Below are positions 1 to 8,969 of a DNA stretch of 64,000 nucleotides, in pieces. Both the position numbers and the translations under genes were made by a program. The notes beneath the pieces were generated by a model that saw only the letters and a program-made list of their open reading frames with translations, ran no database searches and was not told the origin of the DNA. The stretch is from Streptomyces sp. SirexAA-E (GTDB taxonomy: Bacteria; Actinomycetota; Actinomycetes; Streptomycetales; Streptomycetaceae), in contig NC_015953.1 of NCBI RefSeq assembly GCF_000177195.2, positions 2,666,001 to 2,730,000 of the forward strand, in the 5' to 3' direction. Position 1 is the first letter of the stretch. Each line of letters opens with the position of its first letter.

Positions 1-326
1 GCGGTGGAGACGAGGACGTAGTGGGCGCCGGGTTCGTTGGCGTACGTGACGTCCGTGCGGGACGGGTAGGCCTCGGTCGCCGTGTGGGAGTGGTAGATGA
101 TCACCGGCTCCTCGTCGCGGTCGTCCATCTCGCGGTAGAGCTTCAGCAGGTCCGTCGAGTCGAACTCGTAGAAGGTGGGCGAGCGCGCGGCGTTGAGCAT
201 CGGGATGAAGCGTTCGGCCCGGCCAGTTCCGGCCGGACCCGCGACCACGCCGCACGCCTCGTCGGGGTGGTCGGCTCGGGAGTGCGCCACGATCTGGTCG
301 TAGAGCGCCTGGGTGATGGTCAGCAT
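1..326 (-). CDS. M67/JAMM family metallopeptidase (Mov34/MPN-PAD1-like), partial
   Basis: The gene enters the window incomplete; its first 108 codons are visible from an ATG at 326. The protein reads MLTITQALYDQIVAHSRADH, then HPDEACGVVAG (the JAMM glutamate) and IIYHSHTATEAYPSRTD, which is the HxHx(n)SxxD zinc-binding motif. In mycobacteria the equivalent enzyme (Mec) removes cysteine from the sulphur-carrier protein CysO, and it lies in the same neighbourhood as clpS and a DUF2017 gene, as here. A role in CysO/CysM cysteine synthesis is therefore likely, but the partner genes would be outside the window. Confidence 0.85.
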   Translation of the reverse strand, partial: MLTITQALYDQIVAHSRADHPDEACGVVAGPAGTGRAERFIPMLNAARSPTFYEFDSTDLLKLYREMDDRDEEPVIIYHSHTATEAYPSRTDVTYANEPGAHYVLVST

Positions 327-417
327 GGGGCCCAGGATAAGACGGGCCGGCGAACGGTGGGCGGGAGGAGGAGCCGGGCCGGGCGCGTGCGGCCGTGAGG
401 CCGGGTCTCGGGCGGGC

Positions 418-454
418 GGGCCCTCCCGTACCGAGGGGCGGTACGGGAGGGCCC
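418..454 (-). terminator. Hairpin terminator after the amino-acid permease
   Basis: There is a perfect 15-bp inverted repeat (418-432 with 440-454) around a 7-base loop. It lies 57 bases past the stop of the leftward permease gene. There is no clear T run, as is usual for streptomycete terminators. Confidence 0.75.
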
Positions 455-510
455 GGATGCCGGACAGGGCCGTTGGGGCGGCCGGTGTCCGTGGGGAGGC
501 CAGGCGCGGT

Positions 511-1947
511 TCAGCGGCGCTTGGCGAAGGAGGCGCTCTCGGGGTTGCGGGCCCTGAGGACCAGGTAGGAGACGCCGAGGACGAGGGCCCACAGCGGTGC
601 GCAGTACAGCGAGATCCTGGCGTCCTCGTCGATCGCCATCATGGTGATCACCATCATGATGAAGGCGAGCGCGAACACGGAACTGCCGATGCCGCCCGGA
701 GCCTTGAACGTGGACTGCGGCAGCTGCCCGCGGTCGGCCGCGGTCCGGTAGCGGATGTGGCTGACGAGGATCATGATCCAGGCCCACATGCCGGAGATGG
801 TGGCGAAGGAGACGACGTAGTTGAACGCGTCGCCCGGCCACTGGTAGTTGATCCAGACGCCGACGAGCATCAGCGCGGCGGAGAAGGTGGTCCCGATGAG
901 CGGCAGGCCGTTCCCCGTCAGCTTGGTGAAGGCCTTCGGCCCCTGCCCGTTGATCGCGAGGTCACGCAGCATCCGGCCGGTGGAGTACATGCCCGAGTTG
1001 CAGGAGGAGAGGGCGGCGGTGAGGACGACGAAGTTGACGATCGCGGCACCGACACCGAGGCCCATCTGCTCGAACGCGGCCACGAAGGGCGAGACGCCCG
1101 GCTTGAAGGTGCTCCACGGGACCACCGAGAGGATCATGATGAGCGCGCCGACGTAGAAGACGGCGATGCGCCAGGGCACGGTGTTGATCGCCTTGGGGAG
1201 GACCGTCTTGGGGTCCTTCGACTCGCCCGCGGTGACACCGACCAGCTCGACGGCGAGGAAGGCGAACATCACGATCTGCAGGGTCATCAGGGTGCCGCTG
1301 ATCCCGTTGGGGAAGAAGCCGCCGTCGTTCCAGAGGTTGGAGACGGTCGCGGTGTCACCGGCGTCGGAGAAGCCGAGGGTGAGCACGCCCGCACAGATGA
1401 GGATCATGCCGAGGATCGCGGTGACCTTGACCATCGAGAACCAGAACTCGAGCTCGCCGAAGAGCTTCACGGAGATCAGGTTCGCGCCGTACAGAATGAC
1501 GGTGAAGACCAGCGCCGAGAGCCATTGCGGGATATTCCACCAGTACGTCATATAGGTGGCCGCAGCGGTGACTTCGGTGATTCCGGTGACGACCCAGAAG
1601 AGCCAGTAGGTCCAGCCGGTCACGAATCCGGCGAAGGGGCCGATGAATTCGCGGGCGTACTCCGAGAAGGAGCCCGACACCGGGCGGTACATGAGGAGTT
1701 CGCCCAGGGCCCGCATGATGAAGAAGATGACCAGGCCCGCGATGGCGTAGGCCAGGATGAGGCTGGGTCCGGCCCGGTCGATGGCTTTGCCCGCACCGAG
1801 GAAGAGTCCCGTGCCGATGGCGCCGCCGATGGCGATCATCTGGATCTGCCGGGCTCCCAGGCCCCGCTGGTAGCCCTCTCCCGGTGTGCCCGCCTCCGTG
1901 GCCTCCGGGCCGTCCGCCTGTCCTTTGTCGACCTGCGCCGATGTCAT
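511..1947 (-). CDS. Amino-acid permease, APC superfamily (CycA-like)
   Basis: This 478-residue inner-membrane transporter of the amino acid-polyamine-organocation superfamily imports amino acids by proton symport. The first helix carries the family signature IAIGGAIGTGLFLGAGKAI. About twelve hydrophobic segments follow, and segments such as LWNDGGFFPNGISG and the stretch around GELEFWFSMVK closely resemble the D-serine/D-alanine/glycine transporter CycA; substrate remains an inference. The start at ATG 1947 is chosen because GGAGAAAGG lies just upstream; the open frame extends further without a ribosome site. It sits between DUF2017 and the M67 gene, where it looks like an insertion into a conserved block. 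Confidence 0.85.
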   Translation of the reverse strand: MTSAQVDKGQADGPEATEAGTPGEGYQRGLGARQIQMIAIGGAIGTGLFLGAGKAIDRAGPSLILAYAIAGLVIFFIMRALGELLMYRPVSGSFSEYAREFIGPFAGFVTGWTYWLFWVVTGITEVTAAATYMTYWWNIPQWLSALVFTVILYGANLISVKLFGELEFWFSMVKVTAILGMILICAGVLTLGFSDAGDTATVSNLWNDGGFFPNGISGTLMTLQIVMFAFLAVELVGVTAGESKDPKTVLPKAINTVPWRIAVFYVGALIMILSVVPWSTFKPGVSPFVAAFEQMGLGVGAAIVNFVVLTAALSSCNSGMYSTGRMLRDLAINGQGPKAFTKLTGNGLPLIGTTFSAALMLVGVWINYQWPGDAFNYVVSFATISGMWAWIMILVSHIRYRTAADRGQLPQSTFKAPGGIGSSVFALAFIMMVITMMAIDEDARISLYCAPLWALVLGVSYLVLRARNPESASFAKRR

Positions 1948-2253
1948 GGTGGTGCGCCTTTCTCCACGCCGATCCGCGCCTTCGCAGGCCACGGATCAGG
2001 TCCTGATCCCCCCGGATATGGATGGAGTGCCGCCGGCGTTCGGCCGACTCGTAGCGCCCCCGGGGACAGGGGTGGCGTCCCCGGGCGGTCGTGAAGATTT
2101 ATCACGGGTGCCCGGGTGATCCCTGAGACATTCTGTGGCGCACACCACAGGAAAAAGCGGACAAGCGTTTCCAGCCGCTGCAAAGAAGGCTGTTCGGGTG
2201 ACGCGATCGTTATTCGGATTTGAGCCTCCGTTGAGCGAACGCGTGCCCGCGCC
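1948..2253. other. Intergenic region upstream of the permease
   Basis: This 306-base stretch holds the permease promoter region. Its one clear structure is a perfect inverted repeat, CTGTGG-N6-CCACAG, at 2133-2150 (described separately). No convincing small gene or RNA was seen. Confidence 0.5.
2133..2150. promoter_or_regulatory. Inverted repeat, candidate operator of the permease
   Basis: CTGTGG and CCACAG are separated by six bases, and near-symmetry extends outward (TTC/GAA). The element lies about 190 bases upstream of the permease start. The binding protein is unknown. Confidence 0.4.
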
Positions 2254-2841
2254 CTACTCGGGCATCAGCGTCTCGACGAGAGTCTCCTGAAGGGCACCCA
2301 GCCAGAGGTAGGCCATCACCATCGGCTTGCGCGGGTCACTGTCGGGGAGCCGGTAGAGCGAGCCGCCCTGCCCCTCGTCCTCGTCGGACACCTCCAGCCG
2401 CGCGCCGATGGTCAGCCGCAGGTCGTTGAGTGAGCCCAGCCAGTGCCGGCAGTCCTCGGCGTCGAGGGTGAGCACCGCCCCCTCCTCACCGACGGGCCGG
2501 AGCGCGTCCAGGGTCCGGACGACGACGAGGGCGTCCTCCCTTTTGCGGCCGCGCAGGTCGATCTCCGTGAAGCGGCGGAACTCGGCGGAGGCCTCGCGCA
2601 GCTCCTTGTCCTCGTCGCCGTAGGCGTCGGGGAAGAGCCGGGCCAGGGCCGGGTCGCCGGGCGGCTCGCTCGGCCCCTCGGCGAAGAGGGCGGCCAGCGG
2701 GTCCGCGTCCTCGGCGGGCTCGTCACCGGGACCGATCAGTTCCAGCAGCTGGACGGCGAGGGAGCGCAGGATGGCGATCTCGACCTCGTCGAGCGCGACG
2801 GCCGCGCCGCCGCCGGGGGTGGCCTCGAAGTGGCCGGCCAT
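2254..2841 (-). CDS. DUF2017 family protein, adjacent to clpS
   Basis: This 195-residue cytoplasmic protein matches the actinobacterial family that always follows clpS. Recognisable parts are the acidic middle (FRRFTEIDLRGRKRED), LDAEDCRHWLGSLNDLRLTIGARL, and the C-terminal LWLGALQETLVETL. No catalytic motif is visible and the function is unknown. It lies 41 bases after clpS and is probably co-transcribed with it. The ATG at 2841 has a GGAG ribosome site. The constant pairing with ClpS suggests a role in N-degron proteolysis, but that is inference from context only. Confidence 0.85.
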   Translation of the reverse strand: MAGHFEATPGGGAAVALDEVEIAILRSLAVQLLELIGPGDEPAEDADPLAALFAEGPSEPPGDPALARLFPDAYGDEDKELREASAEFRRFTEIDLRGRKREDALVVVRTLDALRPVGEEGAVLTLDAEDCRHWLGSLNDLRLTIGARLEVSDEDEGQGGSLYRLPDSDPRKPMVMAYLWLGALQETLVETLMPE

Positions 2842-2882
2842 GGATTCTCCGATGATGGGGCGGACTGAGGGGCAGCGGTGCG

Positions 2883-3200
2883 TCAGTTGCGGTCCTGGGT
2901 CAGCGTGGCCCAGAGACCGTAGCCGTGCATGGCCTGGACGTCGCGCTCCATCTCCTCCCGGCTCCCGCTGGAGACGACCGCGCGGCCCTTCTGGTGGACG
3001 TCCAGCATCAGCTTGTGCGCCTTGTCCTTGGAGTAGCCGAAGTAGGCCTGGAAGACATATGTCACATAGCTCATGAGGTTGACCGGGTCGTTGTGCACCA
3101 GCGTCACCCAGGGGACGTCGGGCTCGGGGACGGTGTAGGTCTCCTCGGCCGATTCGGGACGTTCGATCTCTACGGGGGAAGCAACGCTCACCCTTCCCAT
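2883..3200 (-). CDS. clpS: ATP-dependent Clp protease adaptor ClpS
   Basis: ClpS delivers proteins with destabilising N-terminal residues to the ClpAP/ClpCP protease. The 105-residue product has the family length and the conserved core: [21 protein letters not shown], the [22 protein letters not shown] segment that shapes the N-degron pocket, and the end HGYGLWATL. The frame is open upstream to 3329, but ATG 3200 gives the normal length. The gene is divergent from pncB across an 80-base region containing a palindrome. DUF2017 follows on the same strand. Confidence 0.92.
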   Translation of the reverse strand: MGRVSVASPVEIERPESAEETYTVPEPDVPWVTLVHNDPVNLMSYVTYVFQAYFGYSKDKAHKLMLDVHQKGRAVVSSGSREEMERDVQAMHGYGLWATLTQDRN

Positions 3201-3244
3201 GCTGCCACCAGGGTGGGTCTCGCGCATAAACGGCGACCCCATCT

Positions 3245-3257
3245 CGTCACTTTGACG
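3245..3257. promoter_or_regulatory. Palindrome between clpS and pncB
   Basis: CGTCA-CTT-TGACG is a perfect 5+5 inverted repeat in the 80-base divergent region, 24 bases before the pncB start. A very similar element, CGTCAC-AA-GTGACG, lies upstream of the M6 protease at 8353-8366. It could be an operator for either gene. Confidence 0.4.
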
Positions 3258-3280
3258 AATAAGGGAGTAGCATCCCCGGC

Positions 3281-4609
3281 ATGAACTCAGCGGACCTTGG
3301 GCGACGGGTCGGTGTGCCGTCGACCGCACTCTTCACCGACCAGTACGAGCTCACGATGGTGCAGGCCGCCCTGAAGGCCGGTACCGCCGACCGGCGCTCC
3401 GTCTTCGAGGCGTTCACGCGCCGGCTGCCCGAGGGGCGGCGCTACGGCGTCGTCGCGGGCACCGGGCGCGTGCTGGACGCGGTGGAGAACTTCCACTTCG
3501 ACGACGAGATGCTCGCCTTCCTCCGGGACCAGCGCGTCGTGGACGGGGCCACCGTCGACTGGCTGGCCGACTACCGCTTCGGCGGCGACATCTGGGGCTA
3601 CCCGGAGGGCGAGGTGTACTTCCCGGGCTCGCCGCTCCTGCGGGTCGAGGGGTCCTTCGCCGAGTGCGTGCTGCTGGAGACGGTGATCCTGTCGATCCTC
3701 AACCACGACTCGGCGATCGCCGCGGCGGCGTCGAGGATGTCGGCGGCGGCGAGCGGGCGCCGGCTCATCGAGATGGGTGCCCGGCGCACCCACGAGCTGT
3801 CCGCGGTGGCGGCGTCCCGTGCCGCGTACGTCGGCGGCTTCCACACGACATCGGACCTCGCGGCCGGCTTCCGGTACAACATCCCGACCGTCGGGACCAG
3901 CGCGCACGCCTTCACGCTGCTGCACGACAGCGAGCGCGACGCGTTCCGGGCGCAGGTGGACTCGCTGGGGCGGGGCACCACGCTGCTGGTCGACACCTAC
4001 GACGTCACCGAGGCGGTCCGTACGGCGGTGGAGATCGCGGGGCCGGAGCTCGGGGCCGTACGCATCGACTCGGGCGACCTGCTGCTCGTCGCGCACCGGG
4101 TGCGGCAGCAGCTGGACGAGCTGGGCGCCACGGAGACGAGCATCGTCGTCACCTCGGACCTCGACGAGTACGCGATCGCCTCGCTGGCCGCCGCGCCCGT
4201 CGACGCGTACGGGGTGGGCACCCAGCTGGTCACCGGGAGCGGGCACCCGACGTGCTCGATGGTCTACAAGCTGGTGGCCCGCGCGGAGTCCGCCGACCCG
4301 GCCGATCCGCTGCGGCCGGTCGTGAAGAAGTCGCTGGGCGCGAAGTCGTCCAGGGGCGGCCGCAAGTGGGCCGCGCGCCGGTCGGACGAGTACGGGGTGG
4401 CCGAGGCCGAGGTGATCGGCACCGGCGAGGTGCCGGCGGACCTGGTGGACCGGCAGCTCCAGGTGGAGCTGGTCCGGGGCGGCGAGGTGGTCGCCCGGGA
4501 GCCGCTGGAGGCGGCCCGCGACCGGCACATCGCGGCCCGGGCCGGGCTGCCGATGTCGGCGATGCAGCTCTCCCGGGGCGAGCCCGTGCTGCCGACCGAG
4601 TACGTGTGA
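3281..4609 (+). CDS. pncB: Nicotinate phosphoribosyltransferase
   Basis: PncB converts nicotinate, PRPP and ATP to nicotinate mononucleotide, the entry step of the Preiss-Handler NAD salvage pathway. The 442-residue protein begins with the typical [17 protein letters not shown]. It contains VGTSAHAF, whose histidine is the one phosphorylated in characterised homologues, and AVRIDSGDL, a conserved phosphate-binding strand. pncA lies 200 bases downstream on the same strand and supplies nicotinate, so the two make a salvage pair. The ATG at 3281 follows AAGGGAG by about a dozen bases. Confidence 0.95.
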   Translation: MNSADLGRRVGVPSTALFTDQYELTMVQAALKAGTADRRSVFEAFTRRLPEGRRYGVVAGTGRVLDAVENFHFDDEMLAFLRDQRVVDGATVDWLADYRFGGDIWGYPEGEVYFPGSPLLRVEGSFAECVLLETVILSILNHDSAIAAAASRMSAAASGRRLIEMGARRTHELSAVAASRAAYVGGFHTTSDLAAGFRYNIPTVGTSAHAFTLLHDSERDAFRAQVDSLGRGTTLLVDTYDVTEAVRTAVEIAGPELGAVRIDSGDLLLVAHRVRQQLDELGATETSIVVTSDLDEYAIASLAAAPVDAYGVGTQLVTGSGHPTCSMVYKLVARAESADPADPLRPVVKKSLGAKSSRGGRKWAARRSDEYGVAEAEVIGTGEVPADLVDRQLQVELVRGGEVVAREPLEAARDRHIAARAGLPMSAMQLSRGEPVLPTEYV

Positions 4610-4811
4610 GGGGGCGGGGGCCGCACAGGGGGGAGCGCGGCGGCCGTACGCGCGCCGTACGCGCACGCCGGGGCGGCCCCGGCGGTACCTGCCGGGCGTT
4701 ACCCCTCCCGCAGGCCCCGCCGAGTCTCTAGGCTCGAAGGCGTCCCCACCGCCCGCTCCCCGTCCGCCGCCCCTCCCCCTCCCGTCGAACCCCCACCGAA
4801 GGACACCCGTC

Positions 4812-5396
4812 ATGCATCGCGCCTTGATCGTCGTCGACGTTCAGAACGACTTCTGCGAGGGCGGCAGCCTCGCGGTGGCGGGCGGCGCCGATGTCGCCGC
4901 CGCCATCACCGACCTGATCGGCGAGGCCCAGCCCGGTTACCGCCACGTCGTGGCCACCCGCGACCACCACATCGACCCGGGCGGCCACTTCTCCGCAACG
5001 CCCGATTTCGAGGACTCCTGGCCGCCGCACTGCGTGGCGGGCACGGAGGGCGTCGGCTTCCACCCGAACTTCGCCCCGGCCGTCGCCTCCGGCGCCATCG
5101 ACACGGTGTTCGACAAGGGTGCGTACGAGGCCGCCTACAGCGGCTTCGAAGGCACCGACGAGAACGGCACCGGCCTCGCCCAGTGGCTGCGGGAGCGGTC
5201 CGTCACCGCCGTCGACGTCGTCGGTATCGCCACGGACCACTGCGTGCGGGCCACCGCGCTCGACGCGGTCCGTGAGGGCTTCGAGACCCATGTGCTGCTG
5301 GACCTGACGGCGGGCGTCGCCGAGGGGACGACCGAGCGGGCACTGGAGGAGCTGCGGGCGGCGGGCGTGGAGCTGTCGGGCAAGCCCGTCGTCTGA
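4812..5396 (+). CDS. pncA: Nicotinamidase / pyrazinamidase
   Basis: PncA hydrolyses nicotinamide to nicotinate and ammonia; the same enzyme activates pyrazinamide in mycobacteria. The 194-residue isochorismatase-fold protein shows the catalytic triad positions: Asp in ALIVVDVQNDFC, Lys in VFDKGAYEAAYSGF and Cys in ATDHCVRATALDA. The metal site is ATRDHHIDPGGHF. AAGGA lies eight bases before the ATG. It follows pncB and feeds it nicotinate. The last residues overlap no neighbour; a convergent small gene starts 16 bases beyond the stop. Confidence 0.95.
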   Translation: MHRALIVVDVQNDFCEGGSLAVAGGADVAAAITDLIGEAQPGYRHVVATRDHHIDPGGHFSATPDFEDSWPPHCVAGTEGVGFHPNFAPAVASGAIDTVFDKGAYEAAYSGFEGTDENGTGLAQWLRERSVTAVDVVGIATDHCVRATALDAVREGFETHVLLDLTAGVAEGTTERALEELRAAGVELSGKPVV

Positions 5397-5412
5397 CCCG
5401 CCTCCCGCGGGC

Positions 5413-5760
5413 TCAGGCGGCCGGCCGGGCCGGTCCGGCGTATCCCGCCGGGCCCAGCAGCGCCCGGATCGGGTGCCAGAGCTCCTGGCCGGACTGCGGC
5501 GCCCTCCGCCAGAGCAGCCCGTCCGGGTGGTGCAGCACCGCCGTGATCTCGTCCGGGGTGGGCGGCTGGGTGTTGCCCCGGAGGTAGACGGCACGCAGCC
5601 CCAGGTTGCGGAGCCTGGTCAGGGCCCGCGCCCGGTTCGCGGCGTGCACCAGCACCCGTACCGGGGCCCCGGTGCCCCCGGCTCCGTCCGGCGGGCGGTT
5701 CAGGGCCAGGGCCACCACCACCGTGCCGTTCGGCAATCTGCAGAATCCTCCGCCTGCCAT
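5413..5760 (-). CDS. Conserved hypothetical protein, 115 aa
   Basis: I do not recognise a named family. The product has a short beta-like start (FCRLPNGTVVVALAL), a basic helical middle (ANRARALTRLRNLGLRAVYLRG) and a proline/tryptophan-containing end. It has no signal peptide or membrane helix. ATG 5760 is preferred because GGGGGAG lies nine bases upstream; a GTG at 5769 would leave no spacing. It is convergent with pncA, lies downstream of the M6 protease terminator, and is probably transcribed alone. Confidence 0.6.
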   Translation of the reverse strand: MAGGGFCRLPNGTVVVALALNRPPDGAGGTGAPVRVLVHAANRARALTRLRNLGLRAVYLRGNTQPPTPDEITAVLHHPDGLLWRRAPQSGQELWHPIRALLGPAGYAGPARPAA

Positions 5761-5823
5761 GCTGCGCACACTCCCCCGTAAGACTTCGTGTCAATAAGGA
5801 TCGGTCACGACGCACCTAAACAC

Positions 5824-5859
5824 GATCGGCCGCCGCCCGCTAGGGGGCGACGGCCGATC
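5824..5859 (-). terminator. Terminator of the M6 protease gene
   Basis: GATCGGCCG pairs with CGGCCGATC, and five more pairs lie inside after one C-A mismatch. The hairpin begins 26 bases past the protease stop codon. Confidence 0.7.
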
Positions 5860-5884
5860 AAGCTCTGACCTGCGGTGTTACTGA

Positions 5885-8284
5885 CTACCGGCCCGAGGGG
5901 CCGACCTTCACGGTCATCGTGGAGCCGCTGAGGGGCTCGTTCACGATCGTGATCCGGGTGTTGGTGTCAGCGACCTTGACACTTCCCGTGGGGTTCTCCT
6001 TGTACCAGTACGTGCCCAGCCGGTCGTCGAAGACCGGGTTGCCCAGCGACGCCGGGATCTTCAGCGGCACGTCCGCGTTGTGCAGCGTGAAGCCCTTGTT
6101 CGGGTACCAGCTGAACGGGGCGTCGAACGGCTGGATCTTGTTGCGCAGGAGCGTGCCGTCCTTCCACTTGAGCGGCTTCGCGTGCGAGTCCACCGGCAGG
6201 ATCAGGCCCTGGCCCGGGTGCACGGAGGTGTTGTTGTCCTTCTGGGAGGTGTCCCAGAGCCACACCATCAGGCCGTTCTGGTACGCGTAGTGCTCGACCC
6301 AGTCGGGACGGGTCGTGGTGAAGCCGAAGTTGTACGGGCCGACCGCGAGGGTCTTGTCGTACGAGACGTACTGGCGGTTCTCCGCGATGTAGTACTGCGG
6401 GTAGTCGTTGGTGAACGACTCACCGATCCGCGAGAAGCCCTTGGCGGTCCAGCCGTTGTCGTCGCCCTCGGCACCGTCGGTGAAGAGCGCGGCGCCGTCG
6501 GCGGTGACCGTGATCGCGTCGGCGGTGAAGCCCTTCCCGCCCGCGCCGCCGTCCGTCTGGTAGCGGAACCGCAGGTCGATCTTCTTGCCCGCGTAGGCGT
6601 CCAGCGGGAAGGAGAGCTTCTTGTAGCCGCCCGAGACGTCGGTCAGGGCCGGCTTGTCGCTGGCGTCACGGGGGATGGCCTTGCCGTCGGCGGTGCCGTC
6701 CAGCGCGGTCCAGCTCGTGCCGCCGTTGTCCGAGACCTCGGTGTAGAGGTAGTCGTAGTCGGCCTCGATGTCGTACCAGCCGGACAGGTCCAGCGAGGCG
6801 GACGACTTCCCGGTGAGGTCGACCGAGCGGGTCAGGGTGTTCGACAGGTCGTCACCCATGTCGCTCCACCACTGCTTGGAGCCCTCGGCCGGCTTGGTGA
6901 CCGTGGTGGTGACGGCCTTCTTCGGCAGCTCGACGACGAGCGCCTGCTTGTCCTTGGTGTTGTACTCCGACACACCCAGCTTGTGGGTCGACTTCGTGGC
7001 GGCCTTGGCCTTGTCGTAGTCGAGCCAGCCGAGCTGGAGCTTGTCCCAGGCGGTCATGTCGCCGGGGAGGTTGCCGATCTGGCCGTCGCCGGTGCCGAGC
7101 CAGGAGCCGGCCGACATCAGGGACCAGAAGCCGACGGAGTTCTCACCGCCGCCGGAGGTGTCGTAGAGGTCCGGCAGGCCGAGGTCGTGGGCGTACTCGT
7201 GGGCGAAGACGCCCAGGCCGCCGTTCTCGGGCTGCGCGGTGTAGTCGCCGACCCAGATGCCCGTGTCGCCGATCTCGGCGCCACCGGCCTTGTTGTTCGC
7301 GGGGCCCGTCGCACCGGCGTTGGTGCCGTACGCGTACCAGCGGTGCGCCCAGATGGCGTCGGTGCCCTCGGCGCCGCCGCCCGCGGACTCGTCCTCGCCG
7401 GCGTGGACCAGCTGGAAGTGGTCGATGTAGCCGTCGGGCTCGTTGAAGTCGCCGTCGCCGTCGTAGTCGTACCGGTCCCACTGGTCGTACTGGGCGAGGT
7501 CGGCCTTGATCTGGTCGAGCGTGCGGCCCTTGGCCTTCTGGTCGGCCACCCAGGCGTTGACGCCGTCGCGGACCGCGTCCCAGACGTTGGCGCAGTTGGT
7601 CGAGCCGCAGTAGTTGGAACCGTAACGGGCCTCGTTGTACGGGACCTTGACCCAGTCGGAGACCTCACCGTCGACCGAGTAGCGCCCGGAGGACGTCTTC
7701 TCGTAGTAGGTCTTCAGCGACTCCTTGCCCTTGCCCTGACCGAAGTAGAGGTCCTGGAAGTGCGCCTGGTCGTAGTCGGCCTGCCAGGCGGTGCTGTTGT
7801 CCTTCTTCGGGTCCGGCTCGGCTATCTGGTTGTGCAGCGGGCCGGGCGTACCGCCGTACTTCTTGACGGGCGGCTTCGGGCCGTCGCCGTCCGGGTCGTA
7901 CATCGTGGTGTCGTCGACCTGGTCGCCGAACTCCACGAGGATGGTGAAGATCTTGTCGGTCTTCTCCCGGCCGAGCTCGACGTACTTGCTCCTGCCGAGC
8001 TGGACGACCTTCGAGCCGCCGCGGGTCGTCACCTTCTTGTCCCCGGTCAGCACCTGCTCCAGCGCGGCCTTGCGCTGGGCGTCCTGCTCCTTGCTGAAGG
8101 GGCCTTCGAGGTCGTGCTCGTGCGCCTTGGCCGGCGCGGGGTCGCGGCGGTCCACGACGGACGCGCCCGATCCCGACGTCTTGTCATCTGCCTGTGCGGT
8201 GGCGAAAGTAGACGCCGTCGCGGCGGTGGCGACCAAGGCCACGGCCACCGCGGTGGCGCGCAGCGCCCGTCTTTGAGTGCTCAC
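5885..8284 (-). CDS. Secreted immune inhibitor A-type metalloprotease (peptidase family M6)
   Basis: This 799-residue secreted zinc endopeptidase begins with a Sec signal peptide (MSTQRRALRATAVAVALVAT, probably cleaved near residue 31 after ATAQA). A propeptide-like region follows. The catalytic domain has FAHEYAHDLGLPDLYD near residue 362, which is the HExxH site of the InhA family. The second half contains beta-sandwich domains typical of the M6 C-terminus. The GTG start at 8284 has GGGGAGGAC upstream; the open frame extends further but has no ribosome site or signal sequence. The homologue in Bacillus degrades host antibacterial proteins; in a soil streptomycete a nutritional role is more likely. 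Confidence 0.93.
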   Translation of the reverse strand: MSTQRRALRATAVAVALVATAATASTFATAQADDKTSGSGASVVDRRDPAPAKAHEHDLEGPFSKEQDAQRKAALEQVLTGDKKVTTRGGSKVVQLGRSKYVELGREKTDKIFTILVEFGDQVDDTTMYDPDGDGPKPPVKKYGGTPGPLHNQIAEPDPKKDNSTAWQADYDQAHFQDLYFGQGKGKESLKTYYEKTSSGRYSVDGEVSDWVKVPYNEARYGSNYCGSTNCANVWDAVRDGVNAWVADQKAKGRTLDQIKADLAQYDQWDRYDYDGDGDFNEPDGYIDHFQLVHAGEDESAGGGAEGTDAIWAHRWYAYGTNAGATGPANNKAGGAEIGDTGIWVGDYTAQPENGGLGVFAHEYAHDLGLPDLYDTSGGGENSVGFWSLMSAGSWLGTGDGQIGNLPGDMTAWDKLQLGWLDYDKAKAATKSTHKLGVSEYNTKDKQALVVELPKKAVTTTVTKPAEGSKQWWSDMGDDLSNTLTRSVDLTGKSSASLDLSGWYDIEADYDYLYTEVSDNGGTSWTALDGTADGKAIPRDASDKPALTDVSGGYKKLSFPLDAYAGKKIDLRFRYQTDGGAGGKGFTADAITVTADGAALFTDGAEGDDNGWTAKGFSRIGESFTNDYPQYYIAENRQYVSYDKTLAVGPYNFGFTTTRPDWVEHYAYQNGLMVWLWDTSQKDNNTSVHPGQGLILPVDSHAKPLKWKDGTLLRNKIQPFDAPFSWYPNKGFTLHNADVPLKIPASLGNPVFDDRLGTYWYKENPTGSVKVADTNTRITIVNEPLSGSTMTVKVGPSGR

Positions 8285-8663
8285 GTGATGCAGTCCTCCC
8301 CGGCGTTCGCGATCGCGGCCAGGGGGGTGAGAAGGGGCCGCGCGCGTCAACGCGTCACAAGTGACGACATTCGATCGGAGTTGCGAGAGAAAAGACAGAT
8401 CTTGACTTGAACAGGCCAAGTGCACTATGCGGGTGACACCCTCCGGTATCCGGACGGCCTCACCCGTCGCCCGGAACCGACCGGCGCGTCGCGCAGGTGA
8501 TTCGGCGTGCACGTGACTCCGTGCGCCCCCCCGTGCACCGGCACCGCGGGTGAGGCCACGCTTACCGCGTGTCCGTCAGGGGCATCCACCGTCGTAGAGT
8601 CGATTGACAGTGCGAACGTGTCGAGAGACTGCCTCATCCGACGCCCGGAGGACGGATACCGCC
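8285..8663. other. Divergent intergenic region, M6 protease / small membrane protein
   Basis: These 379 bases separate two divergent genes. Visible structures are the palindrome at 8353-8366 and an imperfect inverted repeat CTTGACTTG/CAGGCCAAG at 8401-8420 that overlaps the likely promoter zone of the protease. No additional gene was found. Confidence 0.5.
8353..8366. promoter_or_regulatory. Palindrome upstream of M6 protease
   Basis: CGTCAC-AA-GTGACG, a 6+6 inverted repeat, lies about 70 bases upstream of the protease start. On the minus strand it differs from the clpS/pncB palindrome by one base in the centre. Confidence 0.4.
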
Positions 8664-8957
8664 ATGCCGCGTCTGACTGCCGCTCAGGTCTCCTACGGTT
8701 CGGCCACCGTCGTCCTCTCCGCGCTCGCCATGCTGCTGCTGTCCCGCACGGACTCCGGAGCGGGTGTGGCGGTCATCGGCACCGCCTCGCTGCTGCTCGG
8801 TCTGCTGGTGTCCATGACCGTGCCCCTGAGGCGACGCACCAAGGCCGCGCGGACGCCGGCGGCGCCGGCCGCCGCCCGCGCTCACCACCCGGCCGCGGAC
8901 ACGCGGATCACCGCCGCGCGTGCGGAGCGCGCCGGCGAGCACTCGCTGCGCCGCTGA
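8664..8957 (+). CDS. Small membrane protein, 97 aa
   Basis: The product has two adjacent hydrophobic segments, about residues 9-28 and 34-53 (SYGSATVVLSALAMLLLSR and GVAVIGTASLLLGLLVSMTV). A basic, alanine-rich cytoplasmic tail follows. This is a common layout for small streptomycete membrane proteins of unknown function. The start ATG 8664 is preceded by CGGAGGA at a slightly long spacing. It is convergent with the RDD gene, only 12 bases apart. Confidence 0.65.
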   Translation: MPRLTAAQVSYGSATVVLSALAMLLLSRTDSGAGVAVIGTASLLLGLLVSMTVPLRRRTKAARTPAAPAAARAHHPAADTRITAARAERAGEHSLRR

Positions 8958-8969
8958 ACGACCGCGCCG

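Noticed and set aside
313..2094. 593-codon plus-strand frame antisense to the permease
   Set aside because: No family features and no ribosome site; the opposite strand encodes a clear APC permease.
3250..3280. Standard -35/-10 promoter TTGACG...TAGCAT for pncB
   Set aside because: The spacer would be only about ten bases, too short for a housekeeping promoter.
6080..8410. 776-codon plus-strand frame across the M6 protease
   Set aside because: Antisense shadow; composition is Val/Arg/Leu-rich without pattern, and the protease on the other strand has signal peptide and HExxH site.
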